DNA from: a virus
DNA: 36,805 nt
Reading direction: 5' to 3' (one strand)
IMG/VR virus record: IMGVR_UViG_3300033571_012350
Coordinates: 1-36,805 of that record
The notes beneath the pieces are model-generated. The model saw nothing but the letters and a program-made list of their open reading frames with translations, did not search any database and had not been told where the DNA came from. Both the position numbers and the translations under genes were made by a program. The first letter of the stretch is position 1. Every line of letters starts with the position of its first letter. Of this stretch, positions 30,528 through 36,805 are shown piece after piece.

Positions 30528-31123
30528 TAGACAATTTAGAATTAATAAAGCCATTACTCAACTTTGAGGATGAAGATGATTTCTATATGCTTTACATTTT
30601 TAAACGTAAAAAGGATCAACCTGAAGGTGAAAAAGATAATCATCAATCAGTAAGAACTATACGTTCATATTGTATTGCTAGTATCGAACAATTAGAAAAA
30701 CGTTATGATGAAATTATTCAGTTATGCGAAATGTTTAAAGCACGAGCATATATTCACGTTCAAAAACAAAGTCATAAAGACGTATCCTTAAATATGTTAG
30801 TGGATCTGGCTCAACGAATTAAAAGTGGACAACATAAACAACAAAATCTATTTGATTCAATCGTTGGACAAATGAAAACACTTGAGAAACGTTGGATTGT
30901 AGATGTGGATAATATCTTTATTGAAGGACCAAAACATATAATTAATTTGATTAATAGTTTAAAACCTGAAGGAAATAAAATTGAAACTATAATTCCTACT
31001 AAAGTTGGATGTCATTTAATAACTTCTAAATTTGATGTAATGGAGTTTAAAAAATATTACCCAGATGTGGATATTCAGAAGAAAAATCCTACATTATTAT
31101 ATTACCCAAATAGTTTAAATTAA
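30524..31123 (+). CDS. Conserved unknown in the RNA-repair cassette
   Basis: 199 aa. Starts with acidic residues, then YMLYIFKRKKDQPEGEKDNH, a helix with repeated Glu/Cys (YDEIIQLCEMFKARAYIHVQ), and KRWIVDVDNIFIEGP whose Asp pair could bind metal. The order of a strand, RAYIHVQ, and a VDVD motif is loosely reminiscent of primase/polymerase-like folds, but I cannot establish that. ATGA overlap upstream and a 3-nt gap downstream put it firmly in the cassette. Confidence 0.7.
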   Translation: MIDNLELIKPLLNFEDEDDFYMLYIFKRKKDQPEGEKDNHQSVRTIRSYCIASIEQLEKRYDEIIQLCEMFKARAYIHVQKQSHKDVSLNMLVDLAQRIKSGQHKQQNLFDSIVGQMKTLEKRWIVDVDNIFIEGPKHIINLINSLKPEGNKIETIIPTKVGCHLITSKFDVMEFKKYYPDVDIQKKNPTLLYYPNSLN

Positions 31124-31126
31124 AAT

Positions 31127-32257
31127 ATGGAAAATAATAACTCAGTTTGCTTTATAGGCAAAATCAAAGAAATCAAACCAATTGAAGGTGCTGATAAAAT
31201 AGAATTAGCAGTTGTAAATGGATGGACTTGTATCATCCCTAAAGATCAATATGTTGAGGGAAGTTTAGTAATAGTAGCAACCACAGATGCTGTTATCCCT
31301 GAACAATTATCAGATGAATTAAATGTGACTAATTATTTACGTAAAGGTGGACGTGTACGTACTGTTAAATTAAGAGGTGTATATTCTGAATGCTTATTAA
31401 TTCCAACATCAAAATCAGGATTATTTCCTTCAGAAATAAAAGAAGGTAAAGATATGATGGGTGTAATGAATATATTCAAATACGAACCACCAGTTAAACA
31501 AATTCAATTAGCTTCAGGACGTAAAATTAGATATCAAGATAATCCTCACTTTCATGTTTATTATAAATTTCCTAATTTAAAGAATGTTGACGGAATGTTT
31601 AATGAAGATGATGTTGTAGAGATTACTCGTAAAATTCATGGTACTAATGCTCGTTATGGTATTGTTAAGAAAACTAAATTATCTTTTATAGATAAATTAA
31701 AGAAATTTATTAGATTAGCTGATGAATGGATTGACTATGAATATGTTTATGGTTCTCATAACGTTGAAAAAGGATCTGACTCACAAGGTTTTTATTCAAC
31801 TGATGTTTGGAGAACAGCTGCTGAACAATATAATATTAAAAATAAATTATGGTCTTATGTTAAAGATAGAGGTTCTAACTATATTGGAGATGGGATAATA
31901 ATTTATGGAGAAATTTATGGTCCTGGTATTCAAAAAGGATATGATTATGGTTTATCAGATATTGAATTTAAAGCATTTGATATTAAGTTAGATAATGGTT
32001 ATATGGACACTGGTGATACACATATTGCTCTTAATTATTTTTTAAACTTACCTTATGTAGATATTTTATATACTGGTTTATGGGATCAAGAAGTACAAGA
32101 TAAATTCACTTTTAATAATTTTATTCCAGGAACTAAAGTACCTGAAGAAGGAATTGTGATTAAACATATATCAGGTGAACGTAGTAAGATCGCTAAAGTG
32201 ATCAATCCTGATTATTTGATATATGGTGAAAAAAACAATATCGGCGATAGTCATTAG
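31127..32257 (+). CDS. RNA ligase, DraRnl-like
   Basis: 376 aa. Residues 1-115 form an N-terminal OB-like domain (KIKEIKPIEGADKIELAVVN) as in Deinococcus-type Rnl5 ligases. The adenylation motif is RKIHGTNAR with Lys 169, motif III is IIYGEIYGPG, motif IV EEGIVIKH, and motif V ends IAKVINPDY. It joins 3'-OH to 5'-phosphate RNA ends, and the family can seal nicks in RNA or RNA/DNA. With the kinase and phosphoesterase it completes a healing-and-sealing set. It is followed by a different promoter. Confidence 0.9.
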   Translation: MENNNSVCFIGKIKEIKPIEGADKIELAVVNGWTCIIPKDQYVEGSLVIVATTDAVIPEQLSDELNVTNYLRKGGRVRTVKLRGVYSECLLIPTSKSGLFPSEIKEGKDMMGVMNIFKYEPPVKQIQLASGRKIRYQDNPHFHVYYKFPNLKNVDGMFNEDDVVEITRKIHGTNARYGIVKKTKLSFIDKLKKFIRLADEWIDYEYVYGSHNVEKGSDSQGFYSTDVWRTAAEQYNIKNKLWSYVKDRGSNYIGDGIIIYGEIYGPGIQKGYDYGLSDIEFKAFDIKLDNGYMDTGDTHIALNYFLNLPYVDILYTGLWDQEVQDKFTFNNFIPGTKVPEEGIVIKHISGERSKIAKVINPDYLIYGEKNNIGDSH

Positions 32258-32266
32258 ATTTAAGGG

Positions 32267-32294
32267 ATAACCCACAGGATAGTTATTATATTTA
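32267..32294 (+). promoter_or_regulatory. Possible phage promoter before the NlpC/P60 gene
   Basis: ATAACC and TATATTTA but with 20 nt between starts. An inverted repeat TTTATTG / CAATAAA (32291-32297 / 32305-32311) overlaps the -7 element and could be an operator. Confidence 0.4.
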
Positions 32295-32352
32295 TTGATG
32301 TCACCAATAAAATCCTCAGGGAACGATATGTGCGGTTGGAACAGAGAGGTGA

Positions 32353-32880
32353 ATGATGATGAAAATATGTATAATAACTACCTTGATCGTTCTGTTGCCT
32401 AGTCTAGGACTAGCACAGAACAAGTCGGCGACTTCACAGCCAGAAGAAGAAAAGGAACTTCAAATTAAGTTCTTAAATCAAATCGCAGGTATAGCTTTAG
32501 ACTACACCCCGATGTCATTAAAATTGTATGATTTTGTATTTGATTGGATTGGTCGGCCCTATAAGTTTGGGGGTGAATCAAAAAACGGGATTGACTGTTC
32601 AGCATTTGCTAGAGAATTATATTCTAAAGTAGTAAATGAATGGTTACCTAGAAATTCAAGACAGCAATTTAAGTATGTTAAAACTATCTCTAGAGATGAA
32701 TTAAAAACGGGAGATTTAGTATTCTTCAGAATTAAAACTAGAGATATAAGTCATGTTGGAGTTTATTTAAGTAATAATAAATTTATCCAATCAAGTAAAT
32801 CAGGTGTAAACATTGCTTCATTAGAGCACCCTTACTGGAAGAAATATTATTACAGGAGTGGACGTTTAAGTAAAATGTGA
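32353..32880 (+). CDS. Secreted NlpC/P60 cysteine hydrolase (lysin candidate)
   Basis: 175 aa. A Sec signal peptide (KICIITTLIVLLPSLGLAQ) without a lipobox precedes a short linker and a catalytic domain: GIDCSAFARELY with Cys 82, DISHVGVYL with His 134, and FIQSS giving a polar third residue. NlpC/P60 enzymes cut peptide bonds in peptidoglycan, so this is a candidate endolysin that exports itself. The start is one of three tandem ATGs after AGAGGTG, a Shine-Dalgarno-like site unusual in this window. Codon use early in the gene is less AT-biased than its neighbours. Confidence 0.85.
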   Translation: MMMKICIITTLIVLLPSLGLAQNKSATSQPEEEKELQIKFLNQIAGIALDYTPMSLKLYDFVFDWIGRPYKFGGESKNGIDCSAFARELYSKVVNEWLPRNSRQQFKYVKTISRDELKTGDLVFFRIKTRDISHVGVYLSNNKFIQSSKSGVNIASLEHPYWKKYYYRSGRLSKM

Positions 32881-33059
32881 TGGAAACAATTAAAAAATTA
32901 AAAGAAGACAAGTCTAAACTAATAGATGAAATATTAGATTTAGTACACGTTATAAACCAAAAAGACGAATATATTGATCATTTAAAAACAAAATTATCAT
33001 TTAAAGAAGTTAAATTTGATAATGATGATTTAGATCAAGTATTTGAAAGAAACGATTAA
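32880..33059 (+). CDS. Small coiled-coil protein
   Basis: 59 aa, heptads (TIKKLKEDKSKLIDEILDLV; NQKDEYIDHLKTKL) with an acidic end. Start overlaps the lysin stop (TGATG). Could be a spanin-like or regulator partner by position only. Confidence 0.55.
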   Translation: METIKKLKEDKSKLIDEILDLVHVINQKDEYIDHLKTKLSFKEVKFDNDDLDQVFERND

Positions 33060-33086
33060 TTAATTTTCTAGAATATTACCCTTACT

Positions 33087-33114
33087 GAGCCGCAGTCTTT
33101 TATGACCGCGGCTC
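33087..33114 (+). terminator. Strong terminator overlapping the next promoter
   Basis: GAGCCGC / GCGGCTC (7 bp), one mismatch, then GTC / GAC and a TTTTAT loop; TTTCATT follows. The -33 element ATGACC of the next promoter (33102-33107) is inside the hairpin. Confidence 0.8.
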
Positions 33115-33128
33115 TTTCATTATCTTTA
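33102..33128 (+). promoter_or_regulatory. Phage promoter threaded through a terminator
   Basis: ATGACC and TATCTTTA in 19-nt phase. Same design as at 18898. Confidence 0.7.
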
Positions 33129-33152
33129 TTATATAAGAAAAAATAAGAAATT

Positions 33153-33335
33153 ATGGAAACAAGAGTAAGTATAATCGTTCAATCACATTTAAACAGTGTT
33201 AGTGTTGAAATTCACCATGACAAAGAATTGTCATTAAAAAGATTAAAATTTATTCAGTTGTTGTTATCTAAATTCCCTAATACAAGGGATGTAATTAGTG
33301 ATGAACAATTAGATGAATTATGGGACACATTATAA
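33153..33335 (+). CDS. Small protein of unknown function
   Basis: 60 aa (METRVSIIVQSHLNSVSVEI ... FIQLLLSKFPNTRDVISDEQ). No motif. Its stop touches the next promoter. Confidence 0.6.
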   Translation: METRVSIIVQSHLNSVSVEIHHDKELSLKRLKFIQLLLSKFPNTRDVISDEQLDELWDTL

Positions 33336-33361
33336 TGACCTCAATCCATTCATTAAATTTA
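33335..33361 (+). promoter_or_regulatory. Phage promoter before a coiled-coil gene
   Basis: ATGACC and TAAATTTA in 19-nt phase, leader ends AATAAAGATTATG. Confidence 0.65.
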
Positions 33362-33383
33362 AATATATTAAAAAATAAAGATT

Positions 33384-33587
33384 ATGTCAGAAATTACAAG
33401 TGATGCTTACACTAAATCATTAGAAGGTACAATTGAGTATTTGAGAAAAATGGTTTCTTTAAAAGAAGGAATGATTGAAATACAAGAAAATAGAGTTGAT
33501 TTTCTAAATGGACACATCAAAGAACTTCAAAAAATTATTGAAGATTATCAAAAAATTATTTTAGATTATAAAAAATTAATTAAATAG
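33384..33587 (+). CDS. Small coiled-coil protein
   Basis: 67 aa, continuous heptads (LEGTIEYLRKMVSLKEGMIE; IKELQKIIEDYQKIILDYKK). Likely an oligomerising partner of the 369-aa protein 3 nt downstream. Confidence 0.6.
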   Translation: MSEITSDAYTKSLEGTIEYLRKMVSLKEGMIEIQENRVDFLNGHIKELQKIIEDYQKIILDYKKLIK

Positions 33588-33590
33588 ATT

Positions 33591-34700
33591 ATGTTAGAAA
33601 ATGTTTTTTCCACCCATGTTGTTGAAGATTATAACACAGGTAAAGTTAAATACTCAGGAAGCCATTATTGGAATTCAGAATGTTATTTTATAAGTAAAGA
33701 TAACACATTAAGATTAAAAAAGATAATTGATACTATCTATAACACAAAAATAGGTAAAATTAAAGATGGTAGTATTTTTTATGCTTCTAAAGCAAGTGAA
33801 ATACCTCGTTTTAAATTAAAAGAGTTTATTAAAGATAATAAATTAAAGAAGACATCAAGACATGCTTATGCTGAGTATATTCTGATTAGTAAAGGATTTA
33901 TTAATGATTTAAATAAACAATTAAATATTGAAGATATTGTATTTTTTAAAGAAAAATTTGTAGTAAAACATTTTTTAGATAATGCACAATCAAATTGGGC
34001 GGTAGATAAACAAAAAAATATCTATATAAAAGCTGAAAATAGAGATAAAGTAGCTTATATTAGACCAGATTATATAGAAACTGTAAAAGAATTATTTAAA
34101 AAACATCCAGCTGATAAAGCTATATTTGAAGCTAATACATCTTCATTTTCTGGAGTTGAAGTAGATGGATACCGTAATGCTAAATTATTTGAAGTTGTTA
34201 ATTTACTTTTTGAACATGAGAAAAATATTCTTAGTGGTAAATTAAAATTTATTTTTGATGAGGAATTTTTTGCTGATTTGAATAAAGATGGTATTGAATT
34301 AGATGATGAATATTTAACTATCCTAAGAGATATGTTATTCAGTGAGGATAAAGATAATATTAAGTTAGGTTTTGAAATGATGTCTAACTTGGTTATTAAT
34401 GACCACACATTGTTATCAATTTCATTTTTATTAAATGAATTATATCATTTACATAATTTTAGACCTAGTCAATATACACAATCTAATACTAATTTAAAAG
34501 GTTTATTAGCATTATTAAAGACCAAAGGTATTAAATGGGACCATGATTGGAAAGCATTTGGTAGTGGTTTAAGATTAGCTTTTAAAGAAGGTGAAGAAGG
34601 TAAGGTTGTTAAGAAATTCTTACTAGATAATATTAACAGAGAATTTAAGTTAAGTAATAGTGCTTCAGAAGCCTTGGTGGATATTGTTTTTGCGACCTAG
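33591..34700 (+). CDS. Large protein of unknown function
   Basis: 369 aa. Residues 1-100 are beta-rich (VVEDYNTGKVKYSGSHYWNS); the C-terminal half is strongly helical and resembles HEAT-like or four-helix repeats (GLLALLKTKGIKWDHDWKAF). No recognised motif. It lies directly upstream of the VWA/MoxR pair and may belong functionally with it. The stop is inside the next promoter. Confidence 0.65.
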   Translation: MLENVFSTHVVEDYNTGKVKYSGSHYWNSECYFISKDNTLRLKKIIDTIYNTKIGKIKDGSIFYASKASEIPRFKLKEFIKDNKLKKTSRHAYAEYILISKGFINDLNKQLNIEDIVFFKEKFVVKHFLDNAQSNWAVDKQKNIYIKAENRDKVAYIRPDYIETVKELFKKHPADKAIFEANTSSFSGVEVDGYRNAKLFEVVNLLFEHEKNILSGKLKFIFDEEFFADLNKDGIELDDEYLTILRDMLFSEDKDNIKLGFEMMSNLVINDHTLLSISFLLNELYHLHNFRPSQYTQSNTNLKGLLALLKTKGIKWDHDWKAFGSGLRLAFKEGEEGKVVKKFLLDNINREFKLSNSASEALVDIVFAT

Positions 34701-34718
34701 ACTAGTTACTTATCTTTA
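34692..34718 (+). promoter_or_regulatory. Phage promoter before the VWA protein gene
   Basis: GCGACC and TATCTTTA in 19-nt phase, overlapping the previous stop codon. Confidence 0.6.
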
Positions 34719-34736
34719 TTATATAAATAAAACGAC

Positions 34737-35978
34737 ATGATAGACGATTTACACGCAGACATTGCCAAACACGCTAAAACATTAATGTTTAAAGAACCAT
34801 TTTATGGTTTGTTTTTGATTGGCTTAAATAAGGAAATTAGTAATGCTGTTCAAACAGCATGTGTTGCTAAAGATGGTATCAATACTAAATTAGTTGTTAG
34901 TCCTGCTTTTTGGGATACAATTGGTGAGAAATGTAAAGTAGCAGTTCTGAAACATGAATTATTACATATTGCATTTAAACACTTACATATGTTTGATAGT
35001 TTTCAAGATAAACAATTATTAAACGTAGCTGCCGATATTGAAATTAATCAATACATTCAAGACGATTATAAGGACGAAACATGGGATGGTTTAGAAATTG
35101 ATCAATCACCATTTAAAGAGTTAAATTTACCCTTAAAAGCAGGTACTAGAAAGTATTATGATTTGTTACAAAAAGAACAACAAGATAACCCAGAAGGTGA
35201 TTTTGCTAAATTTATGGAGGCAATGTCTGAGGCTAATGGAAGTGGTGAGGCTAAAGAGATTACTTTAGGTGATGGCACTAAGGTTACAGTTAAAGGTTCT
35301 CATGAGTTTTGGAAACAATTTGAGAACATGGATGAGGCTGAAAAGAAATTGATGGAAAAACAAATTGAACATCAGTTGAGAGAAGTAGCAGATCAAGTTG
35401 AACGTAATAGAGGTACTATACCAGGTGAATTACAAGGATTAATTAACGAACTTAGAATTAAAGAAGAAGCAGTTATTGATTGGAAAGCTTATCTTAGACG
35501 TTTTAATGGTATGGCTTCTAAAGTTTATACTAAGAAAACAAGACGTAAACCAAATAAACGTTTTTATGGTAATCCAGCCTTAAAAATTAAACAAAAGAAA
35601 AATACATTAGTTGCTATTGACACATCAGGTTCTGTTTCTGATAATGATTTAAAGGATTTCTTTAGTGAAATATATCATATATGGAAAACAGGTACTGAAG
35701 TGACAATTGTAGAATGTGATGCTAGAATTGGTAGAGTTTATGAATATAAAGGTGAAACAGATAATATTAAAGTATCAGGTAGAGGTGGTACAGATTTTGA
35801 ACCAGTAATGAAATATTTACAAGAACATTCAGATAAGTATCAAAATTTAATTTATTTAACAGATGGTGAAAGTTGTGTACCTGAAACAAAACCAATTAAA
35901 CCAGTATTATGGGTACATTGCGCTAACTGTAAAGTAAATGAGGATTTACCAGGTGCTAAAATTCAAATTACTAGATAA
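34737..35978 (+). CDS. VWA/metallopeptidase-like protein (DUF2201-type)
   Basis: 413 aa. Residues 66-85 (CKVAVLKHELLHIAFKH) carry a zincin HExxH (H73-E74-L-L-H77), as in the N-terminal metallopeptidase-like domain of DUF2201. From about residue 295 (VAIDTSGSVSDNDL) runs a von Willebrand A domain with the MIDAS DxSxS, a Thr in GRGGTDFEPV, and LTDGE. Such proteins pair with MoxR-type ATPases as substrate-handling partners, and one follows two genes later. Between the domains is an acidic hinge. Its TAA overlaps the next ATG. Confidence 0.85.
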   Translation: MIDDLHADIAKHAKTLMFKEPFYGLFLIGLNKEISNAVQTACVAKDGINTKLVVSPAFWDTIGEKCKVAVLKHELLHIAFKHLHMFDSFQDKQLLNVAADIEINQYIQDDYKDETWDGLEIDQSPFKELNLPLKAGTRKYYDLLQKEQQDNPEGDFAKFMEAMSEANGSGEAKEITLGDGTKVTVKGSHEFWKQFENMDEAEKKLMEKQIEHQLREVADQVERNRGTIPGELQGLINELRIKEEAVIDWKAYLRRFNGMASKVYTKKTRRKPNKRFYGNPALKIKQKKNTLVAIDTSGSVSDNDLKDFFSEIYHIWKTGTEVTIVECDARIGRVYEYKGETDNIKVSGRGGTDFEPVMKYLQEHSDKYQNLIYLTDGESCVPETKPIKPVLWVHCANCKVNEDLPGAKIQITR

Positions 35979-36214
35979 TGGAAACTTTAAAAATAGATAA
36001 TAATTTATATAAGGAATTAGAAAAAAATATTAATAGTGAGTTAGATAGTGATATTCGTTTTGCATTAAATGTAATTCAATTAGGTGATGAGTATGATAAA
36101 GAAACACAAATTAATATTCCAAAATTATATGGAGCGTTAACAAAGAAACATGGATACAAATATCATCATCTTATATTTGATTCATTATTTGCTAGAGCAA
36201 CAAATATGAAATAG
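35978..36214 (+). CDS. Small protein of unknown function
   Basis: 78 aa, acidic and helical (DNNLYKELEKNINSELDSDI), with YGALTKKHGYKYHHLIFDSL at the end. One base of overlap with the VWA gene suggests a linked function. Not recognised. Confidence 0.6.
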   Translation: METLKIDNNLYKELEKNINSELDSDIRFALNVIQLGDEYDKETQINIPKLYGALTKKHGYKYHHLIFDSLFARATNMK

Positions 36215-36223
36215 TGGGTTTTT

Positions 36224-36250
36224 ATGACCTCGACTAATTACTTATCTTTA
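36224..36250 (+). promoter_or_regulatory. Phage promoter before the MoxR-like ATPase gene
   Basis: ATGACC and TATCTTTA in 19-nt phase, TATATAAG leader class, and AAAAAAAAGGTTATG. Confidence 0.75.
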
Positions 36251-36298
36251 TTATATAAGAAGAAATAAGAAACAATTTAAAAAATAAAAAAAAAGGTT

Positions 36299-36805
36299 AT
36301 GGCTAAAAAATCAAACGCAACAGTATCATTAAATGTTAATGAATTAAAAGACTTTTTAAAACACATTATTAGTAACAACCGTTACTTACAAGAAAACAAT
36401 AAACCAATGGTATCAACTGAAGTAGTAGGTGATAGTGGTATTGGTAAAACATCTTCGATTGTTCAGTTAGCTGATGAATTAGATTTGAATTTTGTTAAAT
36501 TGAATCTTGCACAAATTGAAGAAATTGGTGACTTGGTTGGTTTTCCAATTCGCCAATTTGAGATGCAATCAGAAGATAGTAAAGAATGGGTGGATGAGAA
36601 TTCAGTTGAGGATTATAGAAAGAAAGGTTTTAGTTCAACTGGTTTAAATCGTATGAGTTACTGCCCACCTGAATGGATTAGTGGTAAAGAAAAAGGTGGT
36701 ATTCTATTATTAGATGATTGGAATAGAGCTGATATGAGATTCATTCAAGCTGTAATGGAGTTAGTAGATAGACAACAATATATTAGTTGGACATTACCTA
36801 AAGAT
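36299..36805 (+). CDS. MoxR-type AAA+ ATPase, truncated by the window edge
   Basis: 169 codons are visible and the frame is open at the end. GDSGIGKTSS is the Walker A loop, LLLDDWNRAD the Walker B with the usual MoxR Asn-Arg after it, and QAVMELVDRQQY begins the next helix. MoxR ATPases remodel or load metal onto partner proteins; the DUF2201/VWA protein upstream is the expected partner. A related pair occurs in some tailed phages. C-terminal part unseen. Confidence 0.88.
   Translation, partial: MAKKSNATVSLNVNELKDFLKHIISNNRYLQENNKPMVSTEVVGDSGIGKTSSIVQLADELDLNFVKLNLAQIEEIGDLVGFPIRQFEMQSEDSKEWVDENSVEDYRKKGFSSTGLNRMSYCPPEWISGKEKGGILLLDDWNRADMRFIQAVMELVDRQQYISWTLPKD

Noticed and set aside
34070-34408. 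Reverse-strand open frame inside the 369-aa gene
   Set aside because: Ser/Leu/Asn-rich translation typical of an antisense shadow; lies wholly within a supported + strand gene.
1-36805. CRISPR array, insertion sequence or transposon ends
   Set aside because: No regularly spaced direct repeats and no transposase-like gene; recurrent intergenic similarity is explained by promoters.

Overview
The window is AT-rich, tightly packed, and every supported gene lies on the + strand. I read it as an accessory-to-early stretch of a large tailed-phage genome whose host is probably a member of the Bacteroidota. The phage reading rests on runs of very small overlapping genes, several families typical of phage genomes (a DUF932-like protein, phage-type ATP-dependent DNA ligase, RNA ligase, MKYRKKPV-type and DUF551-like small proteins, a GIY-YIG homing endonuclease) and a tRNA gene. 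The host reading rests on about 20 intergenic promoters of the form NTGACC - 13 nt - TAtmTTTA, which resemble the Bacteroidota -33/-7 promoter (TTG / TAnnTTTG), and on A-rich translation starts. No capsid, tail, terminase or polymerase gene is visible, so the assignment is inference.

Region 1 (1-10936): one long promoter-less operon. Ten genes make or transfer surface sugars (glycosyltransferases, RmlD-like reductase, UDP-galactopyranose mutase, FkbM methyltransferase, polysaccharide-deacetylase-like protein, GalE-like epimerase), most joined by 4-nt ATGA overlaps. Three small genes follow, the last an HTH plus degenerate HNH protein. Region 2 (10937-18947): short units, each with its own promoter: DNA ligase, GIY-YIG endonuclease, SWIM zinc-finger protein, thioredoxin, DUF932-like protein, then a lipoprotein / membrane protein / SPFH protein trio. 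Region 3 (18948-28985): dozens of very small genes, mostly of unknown function, with an unusual group of GC-richer, hairpin-rich intergenic stretches (24095-26160). One of these contains a tRNA-like 3' end (7-bp acceptor stem plus T arm) with an unexplained 100-nt middle. A conventional CAU-anticodon tRNA lies at 27975.

Region 4 (28985-32257): an RNA-repair cassette expressed from one promoter: metallophosphoesterase, cyclic-phosphate-processing receiver-like protein (cREC), P-loop polynucleotide-kinase-like protein, a conserved unknown, and a DraRnl-like RNA ligase. Region 5 (32258-36805): a secreted NlpC/P60 hydrolase, small coiled-coil proteins, an unknown 369-aa protein, and a VWA/metallopeptidase-like protein followed by a MoxR-type AAA+ ATPase that runs off the window.

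The most notable points are: (i) the promoter element with exactly 19 nt from the -33 to the -7 start in 19 copies, in two cases threaded through a terminator hairpin; (ii) the tRNA-like/structured RNA region; (iii) the RNA-repair cassette near a tRNA that may read AUA codons; (iv) the nucleotide-sugar operon; and (v) the start signature AAATAAAGGTTATG, whose GG lies only two bases from the start codon.
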